A DNA stretch of 22,281 nucleotides. Origin: Alienimonas sp043951915. Lineage in GTDB: Bacteria > Planctomycetota > Planctomycetia > Planctomycetales > Planctomycetaceae. The notes beneath the pieces are model-generated. The model did no database searches. It was not told where the DNA came from and worked only from the letters and a program-made list of their open reading frames with translations. The stretch lies in the NCBI RefSeq assembly GCF_043951915.1, contig NZ_JBINJD010000081.1, positions 1 through 22,281 of the forward strand. Direction: 5' to 3'. Positions 8,136 through 14,637 of the stretch are shown one piece after another; within the stretch, counting starts at the first letter, position 1, and every line of letters begins with the position of its first letter. The position numbers and the translations under genes were made by a program.

Positions 8136-8525
8136 TTGTCCGAACCCGCGTCCCCCGAGGATCTGACCCCCGCCGGGGCGCCGCCGGCCTGCTATCGGTT
8201 TCAGTTATTCGTGACCGGCGACAGCGTCCTGTCGCGGCGAGCCCGGGAGCACGTCGAACGGCGCCTGATCGACCCGCTGGGCGGCCGGGCGGAGGTGGAG
8301 ATCGTCGACCTGATCGCCGACCCCGTCGCGGCCCGGCGGGAACGCATCGTCGCCACCCCCACGCTGATTCGCTTGGAGCCGTCCCCGGTCGTGCGGCTGA
8401 TCGGCGACCTGTCGGACTTCGACCGCGTCCGCGCCCTGGTGTTGGTCGGGGAGGATCACGACCTTCCCGAACACGTTCCGGACGCCGCCTCCGCCTCACC
8501 GCCGGCGGATTCGTCTCCCCTGTAA
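8136..8525 (+). CDS. kaiB: KaiB-family clock protein
   Basis: KaiB is the metamorphic thioredoxin-like partner of KaiC. In cyanobacteria its fold-switched form binds the CI ring of phosphorylated KaiC. This 129-aa protein has the first strand YRFQLFVTGDS at 20-30, VEIVDLIADP at 54-63, and the diagnostic stretch IVATPTLIRL-EPSPVVRLIG-DLSD at 71-94, which aligns with the cyanobacterial ILATPTL...VRRIIGDLSD. It is longer than the roughly 102-aa cyanobacterial protein because of 18 extra N-terminal residues and an acidic/Ser/Pro tail (about 106-129). The start is a TTG; no in-frame ATG lies before the first conserved strand. It lies between the hybrid kinase and kaiC, with kaiC 123 bp downstream. 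SasA-type kinases also contain a KaiB-like domain, but no kinase domain is attached here. Confidence 0.93.
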   Translation: MSEPASPEDLTPAGAPPACYRFQLFVTGDSVLSRRAREHVERRLIDPLGGRAEVEIVDLIADPVAARRERIVATPTLIRLEPSPVVRLIGDLSDFDRVRALVLVGEDHDLPEHVPDAASASPPADSSPL

Positions 8526-8648
8526 CCCGGCCCGCTCTCCCGCGGCGCCGGCCCCGCTCGCTCCGTCCTCAACGCCCCGCCCCGGGGCGACCGTCGCCCG
8601 TCGGCCGGCGGTCTTCCGTCTTCCCCCTCGCCCCCGGTCCCGCCCACA

Positions 8649-10208
8649 ATGTCCCACGCTTCCCAGGAAGACGCCCGCCCCGTCGGCGAAGGCGCCCCCG
8701 AGCACGCCCCCGCCCCGGACGCCGGAGACCTGCACTCCGGCCTGCCCCGCCTGGCCACGGGGCTGGAGGGGCTGGACCACGTGCTGATGGGCGGGCTGCC
8801 GCAGGGCCGCACCACCATGGTGTTGGGCTCCAGCGGCTCCGGGAAGACGCTGCTGATCTCACAAATCCTGTGGAACGCCGCCCAGCGGAACGAGCCGGCG
8901 GCGCTGGTCACCTTCGAGGAGCGGGCCCAGGAGCTGCTCCGCAACGTGGAGACCCTCGGCTGGGGGCTCCGCGGGGCGGCGGAATCCGGTCTGCTGCAGT
9001 TGGTCGACGCCTCCCCCCGCCCGGACGCCGAGGCGCCGACCGGGGCCTACGACCTCTCCGGCATCCTCCTGCAGGTTCAGGCCGCGATCCGGGAGAATGG
9101 GGCCAAGCTGGTCGTGCTGGACTCGCTGGGCGGGCTGTTCAGCCAGTTCGACGATCACGGCCTGCTGCGGCGGGAGATCGTCCGGCTGCGGGACGTCCTG
9201 CGGGACGCCGGCTGCACCACCGTGATGACCTCCGAACGGCTGGAGGAGGACGGGCCGATCTCCCGGCACGGCATCGAGGACTTCGTCGCCGACTGCGTGC
9301 TGATCCTGCGGCAGACCCTCGCCAACGAGCGGATCCGCCGCACCGTGCAGGTGCATAAACTCCGCGGCGACCGCCACCGCCACGGCGAGTTTCCCTTCAC
9401 CATCGCCGCCGGCGGCGAGACCGCCCCGCCCGACGGCGAGCACAACGGGATCGTCGTGCTGCCGCTCTCGGCGGCCCGGCTGTCGCAGGAAAGCGTCTCC
9501 ACCCGCATCCCCTTCGGCAACGCGGACCTGGACCGGATGGCCGGCGGCGGGCTGTTCCAGGACTCCGTCGTGCTGGTCAGCGGCCCCACCGGCAGCGGCA
9601 AAACCCTGCTCTGCTCCACCTTCGCCGCCCACGGCTGCAAGATCGGGGAACGCAGCCTGTATTTAAGCTACGAGGAAAGCCGCCCCCAATTAGGCCGCAA
9701 CGCAACCAACTGGGGCTACGACTTCGACCGCTGGGAGCAGGAGGGGCTGTTAAAGGTCCGCAGCGAATACCCGGAGAACCGCGGCCTGGAGGGGCACCTC
9801 TACGGCATCCGCCGACAAATCGAACTGTTCCGTCCCAAACGGATCGTGATCGACAGCATCAGCGCCCTGGAGCGGATCAGCACCCCCCGCACCTTCCGCG
9901 AATTTTTAATCGGCCTGTCCAGCCATTTAAAACGCGAACGCATCTGCGCCCTGCTGACCGCCACCAGCCCCCACATGGTCGGCCCGGCGGGGAAGGTCGG
10001 CGCCCACATCTCCACCCTCACCGACGCGATCGTCCTGCTGCGCTATCTGGAGCAGGGGGAGGAGGTCGGCCGCAGCCTGTCCGTTATCAAAATGCGGGGC
10101 AGCCAGCACGACAAACACGTCCGTCGGTTCACGATCGACAACGACGGCATTCATCTCGGCGAACCGGTCCGCGAGGTGAACGCCGTGATCGGCAACATCC
10201 CCGCCTGA
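8649..10208 (+). CDS. kaiC: KaiC-family clock ATPase/autokinase, lacking the KaiA-binding tail
   Basis: The 519-aa protein has two RecA-like domains expected to form stacked CI and CII hexamer rings. CI has Walker A GSSGSGKT at 60-67, catalytic Glu pair E90/E91 in TFEER, and Walker B LVVLDS at 154-159. CII has Walker A GPTGSGKT at 312-319, E342/E343 in YEES, and RIVIDS at 398-403. GAHISTLTD at 451-459 carries S455 and T456, equivalent to the S431/T432 phosphorylation sites of Synechococcus KaiC; the T426 equivalent is V450. After MRGS (482-485) just 34 residues remain. The protein ends at ...VIGNIPA, about 24 residues earlier than the cyanobacterial protein after the A-loop, so the KaiA-binding tail is missing. 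An N-terminal extension of about 30 residues makes the total length equal. The ATG at 8649 has a C-rich leader and no Shine-Dalgarno motif. Confidence 0.97.
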   Translation: MSHASQEDARPVGEGAPEHAPAPDAGDLHSGLPRLATGLEGLDHVLMGGLPQGRTTMVLGSSGSGKTLLISQILWNAAQRNEPAALVTFEERAQELLRNVETLGWGLRGAAESGLLQLVDASPRPDAEAPTGAYDLSGILLQVQAAIRENGAKLVVLDSLGGLFSQFDDHGLLRREIVRLRDVLRDAGCTTVMTSERLEEDGPISRHGIEDFVADCVLILRQTLANERIRRTVQVHKLRGDRHRHGEFPFTIAAGGETAPPDGEHNGIVVLPLSAARLSQESVSTRIPFGNADLDRMAGGGLFQDSVVLVSGPTGSGKTLLCSTFAAHGCKIGERSLYLSYEESRPQLGRNATNWGYDFDRWEQEGLLKVRSEYPENRGLEGHLYGIRRQIELFRPKRIVIDSISALERISTPRTFREFLIGLSSHLKRERICALLTATSPHMVGPAGKVGAHISTLTDAIVLLRYLEQGEEVGRSLSVIKMRGSQHDKHVRRFTIDNDGIHLGEPVREVNAVIGNIPA

Positions 10209-10224
10209 GCGGGGCGAGAGATTT

Positions 10225-10250
10225 CCCCCTCTCCCTGGAGGGCGAGGGGG
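10225..10250. terminator. Hairpin after kaiC, possible terminator
   Basis: CCCCCTC-T-CCC (10225-10235) pairs with GGG-C-GAGGGGG (10240-10250) around a TGGA loop, with one T/C mismatch. It begins 16 bp after the kaiC stop. It lacks a T-run on the plus strand; on the minus strand GAAAT-complement gives a short T-poor tail. It could terminate weakly, or be a repeat of the common CCCTCTCCCTGGAGGG type. Confidence 0.45.
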
Positions 10251-10300
10251 AACGGCGGCCTCGGCGGGACAGGCCCGCGGGGCCGCTTTATCGTGGCGGG

Positions 10301-11668
10301 ATGAACGCTCGCCCCCTCCTCGCCGCCGCCGTCGTCGTCCTCTGCCCCGCGTTCGCCGGGGCCGACGAGCCGTCCGTCGTCCGGCCGAACGTGCTGCTGA
10401 TCGTCTCGGACGATCAGGGGGTGAACGACGTGGGCTGCTACGGCAGCGAGATCCCCACCCCGGCCCTCGACGCCCTCGCCGCCGAGGGATTGAAGTTCGA
10501 GCAGTTCTACGCCGCCAGCAGCATTTGCACGCCCTCGCGGTTCGGCCTGCTGACCGGCCGGTTCGCCCACCGCTCGGCCGACGCCCTCACCGGGGCGCTG
10601 ATGTTTCTCGACCCCGCCGACGCGCAGCGCGGCCTCCGGGCCGACGAGACGACGTTCGTCTCGCTGCTGAAGAAGAACGGCTACCGCACGCACCTCGTCG
10701 GCAAGTGGCACCTCGGCCACGGCACGATCGGCGAAGGCGGCGGCAAGTTCTGGCCCACCGAGCACGGCTTCGACACCTTCTTCGGCCACACCGGCGGCTG
10801 CGTGGACTTCTTCACCTGCCGCTACGGCAACGTCCCCGACTGGTACCGCGGCGAGGAACTCGTCCCCACCGACGCCTACGCCACCGACGTCATCACCGAC
10901 GAGGCCGTCGCCCTGATCCGCGGCGGCAAGCGAGACGAATCGGAACCGTGGTTCCTGGAGGTCGCCTACAACGCCCCGCACTACGGCAAAGGCTGGGACG
11001 AACCGGCGAATCGAACCCGAAACGTGATGCAGCCCAAGCCGGCCGACCTGGAGAAGGTGACCCGTCTGGGGAGCCGGATCGAGAACCCGCTGCGGCGGGC
11101 CTTCGCGGCGAAGGTCGTGGGGATGGACGCCGGGATCGCCCGGCTGCTGGACGCCCTGGAGGAGAGCGGGCAGGCGGAGGACACGCTGGTGATCTTCATG
11201 TCCGACCACGGCGGCGACCCGGACTACGGCGGCTCGAACGCCCCGCTGCGGGGCGAGAAGGCCACGCTGTACGAGGGCGGCGTCCGCGTCCCCTGTCTGG
11301 TGCGGTGGCCCGGCGTGGTCCAGCCCGGCGCGACGACCGACGCCGTCGCCACCGCCCTGGACTGGTTCCCCACCTTCGCCGACCTCGGCCTGCTGGAGGA
11401 CGCCCCGACGAACCTCGACGGCCAGTCGATCGCCCCGCTGCTGCGCGGGGAGCCCCTGCCGAAGCACGTGCCGATCGTCTGGGCGACCGGCTCCCACGCG
11501 GAGCTGGACCGGGCCGCGTGGGTCGCGGTCCGCGACGGCGATTGGAAGTGGGTGCGGCACAAGGGCGACGAAGCGCTGTTCGACCTCGCCGCGGACCCCC
11601 GGGAAACGACGAACCGCCTCGCCGACCGCCCCGAGATCGCCGCCCGGCTGCGGGCTCTGGCGGACTGA
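10301..11668 (+). CDS. Secreted sulfatase (formylglycine-dependent, Cys type)
   Basis: This is a 455-aa type I sulfatase of the alkaline phosphatase superfamily, which hydrolyses sulfate esters, probably of polysaccharides. A signal peptide is evident (MNARPLLAAAVVVLCPAFAG, cleavage expected near A19-G20-A21). RPNVLLIVSDDQG at 28-40 supplies metal-binding D37/D38. The C76-T-P-S-R80 motif in SSICTPSRFGLLTGR is the site where a maturase converts Cys to formylglycine. GKWHLGHG (134-141) gives the active-site Lys and His, and MSDHGG (300-305) gives the remaining metal ligands. The C-terminal subdomain (about 330-455) ends with the usual DWKWVRH...LFDLAADPRE pattern. Planctomycetes typically carry many such enzymes. 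No maturase or carbohydrate-binding gene lies next to it. The start ATG 10301 is followed directly by the signal peptide. Confidence 0.95.
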   Translation: MNARPLLAAAVVVLCPAFAGADEPSVVRPNVLLIVSDDQGVNDVGCYGSEIPTPALDALAAEGLKFEQFYAASSICTPSRFGLLTGRFAHRSADALTGALMFLDPADAQRGLRADETTFVSLLKKNGYRTHLVGKWHLGHGTIGEGGGKFWPTEHGFDTFFGHTGGCVDFFTCRYGNVPDWYRGEELVPTDAYATDVITDEAVALIRGGKRDESEPWFLEVAYNAPHYGKGWDEPANRTRNVMQPKPADLEKVTRLGSRIENPLRRAFAAKVVGMDAGIARLLDALEESGQAEDTLVIFMSDHGGDPDYGGSNAPLRGEKATLYEGGVRVPCLVRWPGVVQPGATTDAVATALDWFPTFADLGLLEDAPTNLDGQSIAPLLRGEPLPKHVPIVWATGSHAELDRAAWVAVRDGDWKWVRHKGDEALFDLAADPRETTNRLADRPEIAARLRALAD

Positions 11669-11692
11669 ACCCCGCTCCCCAGCCGCGCGAAT

Positions 11693-11777
11693 AACCGGTC
11701 GACGGCCGGTGCACGGCCGAGGCCGCGATTTCGCCGCCGGCGGCGCGGTGGACGGGCGGACGCGCCGTCGACCGGTT
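11693..11777. repeat. 14-bp perfect inverted repeat with 57-bp centre
   Basis: AACCGGTCGACGGC (11693-11706) is exactly mirrored at 11764-11777. The interior holds the 12-bp palindrome 11733-11744, and a second inverted repeat (11744-11751 / 11780-11787) overlaps it, so the segment could extrude as a cruciform. It begins 24 bp after the sulfatase stop, so it might alternatively act at the end of that transcript. Confidence 0.85.
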
Positions 11778-11941
11778 CCCCACCGCGCATCCACCGCGGA
11801 CCCACCAGTTGTTCGCGCCGGGGCGGGGGCGGTTCGCAATCGCAACCCGTTGTCCCGCGGCAAGTAACGCCCGCCGCCGCCGCGCCGTGCACCGCGAAGG
11901 GGCTCCCCGTAAAGGAATACTACTGATTCTTGGGGAGCGAG

Positions 11942-11969
11942 GGCGTCGCCCGGCCTCCGGCCGGACGCC
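11942..11969. repeat. GC-rich hairpin upstream of dnaN
   Basis: GGCGTC (11942-11947) pairs with GACGCC (11964-11969), and inside it CGGCC (11951-11955) pairs with GGCCG (11959-11963) around a TCC loop; GCC at 11948-11950 bulges. No T-run follows, so it is not a standard terminator. Confidence 0.65.
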
Positions 11970-11985
11970 GCGGGGCGGAGTAACG

Positions 11986-12058
11986 TACCGATCGGTAGAG
12001 AACGGGTCGAGCGTTTCACGCGGTCCTTGTCGATCGGGGCGAAAGGCCGATCGGGGCG
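11986..12058. promoter_or_regulatory. Cluster of CGATCGG elements upstream of dnaN
   Basis: A perfect 12-bp palindrome TACCGATCGGTA (11986-11997) is followed by two direct copies of CGATCGGGGCG (12031-12041 and 12048-12058), 17 bp apart. All share the CGATCGG core. The layout suggests binding sites for a dimeric regulator (TetR-like operators often look like this) or initiator-related motifs. The lower-GC stretch just before it (AAGGAATACTACTGATTCTT, ending near 11930) could be a promoter. No function is proven. Confidence 0.45.
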
Positions 12059-12230
12059 GGGAGTCGGCTACGCTGGGCGGTGGCGAACGGACGCGCGACA
12101 ATCGCGGTCCCTTCGGCGGGGAGGGGCGTGAAGAGGTCCCGCCTCCCCCGGGATGCCGTAGACTGGGAGATCCCTCCCGCTGGGCGCTCGGCTTCGGTCC
12201 GGCGCCCCCGGTTCTGACCAGCCCGCCCGA

Positions 12231-13436
12231 ATGAAGCTTCACTGCGCCCGTCCCGCCCTCGCCGCGGCGTTCACCACCGTGGGGGCCGCCGTGCCCTCCC
12301 GCACGCCCAAGGAGATCCTCCGCAACGTGCGGATCGACGCCGAGGGCGATCACGCGGTGCTGTCCGGCACCGACAGCGAGGTCGGCGTGCGGGTCAAACT
12401 GGGCGGCGTGACCGTCGAGCGTCCCGGCTCCACCCTGCTGCCCGCCCAACGCGTCCAGCAGATCCTGCGGGAACTCAACGACGACACCGTGCACCTGGAG
12501 CTCGGCCCCGCCCCGGGCAGCGCCCGCGGCGCCGCCGGCGGCGACGACGAGGGGGCCGAGGAGAACGACGCCGTCTGGATCCGGGCCGGGCACTCGGAGT
12601 TCCGCCTCTCCCCCGAGGACCCCGCGGAGTTCCCGCCGGTCGCCGACTTCGAGCAGGACGCCTATCACACCCTCTCCGAGGGCGTGCTGAAGGGCGCCAT
12701 CCGCCGCACGCTGTTCGCCACGGACACCGAGAGCACCCGCTACGCCCTGGGCGGCGTGCTGGTGGAGGTGGGCTCCGGCGGCGTCGCCGGGGACGGGGGC
12801 GGCGGGGGCGAGACTGTCACCTTCGCCGCCACCGACAGTCGCCGGCTCGCCGTGGTGGACGCCTCGGCGTCGGCCACCGGCTCCCCGGGCACGGGCCCCG
12901 GCGACGGGCCGGTGATCCCCGCCAAGGCGTTGAACATCCTGGACCGCGTGCTGGGCGACGCCGACGGCGAGGTGTTCGTCACCTTGCGAGACAACGACGT
13001 ACTCTGCAAAGCCGGCGACGTGGTCGTGTCCGCCCGGCTGGTCGAGGGCCGCTTCCCCCGCTACCGGCAGGTGATCCCCGCCGAAAGCAAACACACCGTC
13101 GAGATGGTCGCCGGCCCGTTTTATTCGGCGGTCCGTCAGGCCCAGATCGTGACCAGCGACGAGACCCGCGGCGTCGACTTCACCTTCGAGGACGGCAACC
13201 TGACCCTCACCAGCCGGGCCGCGGACGTGGGGGCCAGTAAGATCGAACTGCCGGTGCCCTACGACGGGGAGTCGTTCACGATCACCTTCGACCCCCGCTT
13301 CGTGGCGGACTTCCTGAAGGTGTTGGAGCCGGAGGCGACCTTCACCCTCGGCCTGAACGACCCGGACAGCGCCGCCGTCCTCCGCACCGGCGGCGACTAC
13401 ACCTACGTCATCATGCCGCTAAGCCGCGACCGGTAG
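12231..13436 (+). CDS. dnaN: DNA polymerase III subunit beta (sliding clamp)
   Basis: This ring-forming processivity factor encircles DNA and tethers DNA polymerase III and repair enzymes. The 401-aa protein starts with the typical strand MKLHCARPALAAAFTTVGAA and VPSRTPKEILRNVRI. Central features are FPPVADFE, FATDTESTRYALGGVLVE and AATDSRRLAVV; later ones are VIPAKALNIL, RLVEGRFPRYRQVIP and DPRFVADFLK. It ends YVIMPLSRDR, the terminal strand that helps form the hydrophobic protein-binding pocket. Two Gly/Asp/Glu-rich loops (about 97-115 and 182-194) are longer than usual and make the protein about 30 residues longer than the E. coli clamp. The ATG at 12231 has no Shine-Dalgarno motif. It heads a replication cluster with dciA and gyrB; recF is absent downstream. 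Confidence 0.97.
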   Translation: MKLHCARPALAAAFTTVGAAVPSRTPKEILRNVRIDAEGDHAVLSGTDSEVGVRVKLGGVTVERPGSTLLPAQRVQQILRELNDDTVHLELGPAPGSARGAAGGDDEGAEENDAVWIRAGHSEFRLSPEDPAEFPPVADFEQDAYHTLSEGVLKGAIRRTLFATDTESTRYALGGVLVEVGSGGVAGDGGGGGETVTFAATDSRRLAVVDASASATGSPGTGPGDGPVIPAKALNILDRVLGDADGEVFVTLRDNDVLCKAGDVVVSARLVEGRFPRYRQVIPAESKHTVEMVAGPFYSAVRQAQIVTSDETRGVDFTFEDGNLTLTSRAADVGASKIELPVPYDGESFTITFDPRFVADFLKVLEPEATFTLGLNDPDSAAVLRTGGDYTYVIMPLSRDR

Positions 13437-13534
13437 GGGCGAATTTCTAAGTTGACTGGAATGGGAGCCAGAGCGGCGACGCGTTTGTCGCTCTCCCCAA
13501 ACCTGCAGAAAGGTTCAGTGTCAGTGTAAGAAAA

Positions 13535-13575
13535 CACCCCGTTCCCGACGACGCGAGGCCGTCGGGAACGGGGTG
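13535..13575 (-). terminator. Strong 16-bp hairpin, terminator-like on the minus strand
   Basis: CACCCCGTTCCCGACG (13535-13550) is perfectly complementary to 13560-13575 around a 9-nt loop. On the minus strand the stem is followed by TTTTCTT, giving a good intrinsic terminator in that direction. No minus-strand protein gene lies to the right of it, which implies an unannotated minus transcript or a role as a barrier behind dnaN. On the plus strand the following bases are not T-rich. Confidence 0.8.
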
Positions 13576-13583
13576 ACGTGATG

Positions 13584-13853
13584 CCTCGCAACTTGGTGCG
13601 TTGTCGGCTGGTTGAGTTTCTCAGGCCTAGCCAGTCGTCAACGCGTTTGCATGACCCGCAACGAGGACACGTTCCTTGAGACGATACCAGAAGTGTACGC
13701 CCCACGCGGGGCGGCCGCTCCCGGTGTGCCAAATTTGGTACGCCCTCCTCCGTCGGTACTGTCGACGGTAGGGATGACGGTTTTTCGACCGTCGAGGAGA
13801 CGGCGGTGACCTTCCACGTCGCGGCACCGACACGATGTTGGTGCCGCGATTTT
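13584..13853 (+). ncRNA. Candidate structured non-coding RNA between dnaN and dciA
   Basis: No ORF in the 515-bp dnaN-dciA gap looks real, but the plus strand folds into a series of helices. A long stem GTTGTCGGCTGG / CCAGTCGTCAAC (13600-13611 with 13631-13642, one T/T and one G-U) extends outward with CG pairs and is enclosed by CCTCG/CGAGG (13584-13588 with 13662-13666). Then come CGCCCC/GGGGCG (13698-13713), a near-palindrome around CCAAATTTGG (13726-13741), CCGTCG/CGACGG (13750-13768), GACGGT/ACCGTC (13776-13793) and a terminator hairpin (13819-13849) followed by TTTT. I looked for tmRNA, RNase P, SRP and tRNA signatures and found none. It could be a small RNA, a 5' leader of dciA, or decayed mobile DNA. 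Strand is chosen from the terminator. Confidence 0.45.
13819..13853 (+). terminator. Intrinsic terminator between dnaN and dciA
   Basis: TCGCGGCACCGACA (13819-13832) pairs with 13836-13849 (one G-U pair) around a CGA loop, and TTTT follows at 13850-13853. A 14-bp GC-rich stem with a short T-run fits a plus-strand intrinsic terminator for dnaN or for the putative structured RNA, and would separate dciA into its own transcript. Confidence 0.75.
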
Positions 13854-13885
13854 CGTCTGTCGAGCGAGTAATGCAACGCGCCGCG

Positions 13886-13907
13886 GCCCTCGCTGACGCT
13901 TCGGGTT
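13886..13907 (-). repeat. Dispersed extragenic repeat, copy 1
   Basis: GCCCTCGCTGACGCTTCGGG followed by TT is the reverse complement of the AACCCGAAGCGTCAGCGAGGGC element found again at 14430-14451 and in both arms at 17267-17336. It lies just upstream of dciA. Confidence 0.85.
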
Positions 13908-13951
13908 TGTAAGATGCGGCGACGTCACGGCGTTCGAGCGAAGATCATCCC

Positions 13952-14404
13952 ATGCCGCCCCGCAAGCCCGCCGGTTCGAGCCGCAAGCCCCGCACCGGCC
14001 CCGGGACGCCGCCGACGCTCGGGGCGGCGTTGGCGGAGTTGATCCGCATCAAGGGCGTCGCCTCGACCGGGGAGAGCACGCAGCTGGCGCAGGACTGGCG
14101 GGCCGCGGCCGGGGACCGGATCGCGGATCGCACCCGGGTGATCGGCGTGCGGCACGGGGCGTTGCACGTGGGCGTGCAGAACAGCGCCCTGCTGGGGGAG
14201 TTGGCCTCCTTCCACAAGGACCGCCTGCTGGCGGAGATGCAGCGCCGGATGCCGGAGACCCGGCTGCGGGCGCTGAAGTTCAAACTCAACGGCGAACTCC
14301 GCAAGCCGCCGTCGGAGCGCCCGAACCCCGCCCAGCCGCCCGACCCGGCGCTGGGAAATCAGCAAATCCCAAGAGACAAGAACCAAGGCCCGTTTGGGGG
14401 CTGA
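13952..14404 (+). CDS. dciA: DciA-like protein (DUF721), replicative helicase loader family
   Basis: DciA is the ancestral bacterial partner that helps load the DnaB helicase at origins and forks in bacteria lacking DnaC/DnaI. This 150-aa protein has a basic disordered N-terminus (MPPRKPAGSSRKPRTGPG). The DUF721 core runs from about residue 22 to 120 and contains LIRIKG, LAQDWRAAAGDRIADRTRVI (46-65), GVRHGALHVGVQNSALLGEL and the C-terminal FHKDRLLAEMQRRM helix. The family hallmarks W48 and the G-x-L-x-V strand pattern are present. The tail after about 125 is Pro-rich. The ATG at 13952 is the first in-frame start after the upstream repeat. Position between dnaN and gyrB matches its frequent genomic location. 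Confidence 0.85.
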   Translation: MPPRKPAGSSRKPRTGPGTPPTLGAALAELIRIKGVASTGESTQLAQDWRAAAGDRIADRTRVIGVRHGALHVGVQNSALLGELASFHKDRLLAEMQRRMPETRLRALKFKLNGELRKPPSERPNPAQPPDPALGNQQIPRDKNQGPFGG

Positions 14405-14426
14405 GGGGCGACATTGGGCGACTCAA

Positions 14427-14466
14427 CACCAACCCGAAGCGTCGGCGAGGGCCGCACGCGCCGCGG
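14427..14466 (+). repeat. Dispersed extragenic repeat, copy 2
   Basis: CACCAACCCGAAGCGTCGGC followed by GAGGGC is a one-mismatch copy of the element at 17267-17290 (GTCGGC for GTCAGC). It is followed by CCGCACGCGCCGCGG, which resembles the GC-rich centre of the 17267-17336 copy. It sits 22 bp after the dciA stop, in the 233-bp dciA-gyrB spacer; the second arm seen near 17313 is not present here. Confidence 0.85.
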
Positions 14467-14637
14467 CACGGGAGACGGCCCCGGTTCGCCGTCGCCGGTC
14501 GGCGGCGCGCCCCAGGGGACGCCCCGGAGATAGTGAACCGGCGGCCACCGTTCCGGCATGTCCGAACCGGCCTCCGGAGCGTACAATGACGGCCCCGGAA
14601 CCCTGTTTCGCCGCCGTATTTCTCGCTCCCGCCGCGC

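Larger units (their letters stand above)
11669..12230. other. Gene-free region upstream of dnaN, candidate origin or control region
   Basis: These 562 bp hold no ORF with protein-like composition. They contain a 14-bp inverted repeat (11693-11706 with 11764-11777), an inner 8-bp one (CGCGGTGG 11744-11751 with 11780-11787), a 12-bp palindrome GCCGCCGGCGGC (11733-11744), a GC-rich hairpin (11942-11969), the palindrome TACCGATCGGTA (11986-11997) and two CGATCGGGGCG direct repeats. Weak matches to the DnaA box TTATCCACA occur in the CCACC-rich stretch 11776-11804 (TTCCCCACC, GCATCCACC), but no good match is seen. Being next to dnaN-dciA-gyrB makes it a reasonable place for oriC; no dnaA gene is visible. 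Confidence 0.4.

Noticed and set aside
11809..12234. 141-codon ORF upstream of dnaN
   Set aside because: It is Arg/Gly/Pro-rich, spans hairpins and CGATCGG repeats, and overlaps the dnaN start; it resembles no protein family.
13440..13860. tmRNA, RNase P RNA or SRP RNA
   Set aside because: The size is suitable, but the hallmark sequences (tRNA-like T-arm with CCA end, GAGGAAAGTCC, the SRP tetraloop domain) are not present on either strand.
13403..13928. Small ORFs on both strands in the dnaN-dciA gap, one with a CPRCGSC stretch
   Set aside because: The zinc-finger-like stretch is isolated, and the ORFs run through terminator hairpins or the dispersed repeat (NPKRQRG peptide).
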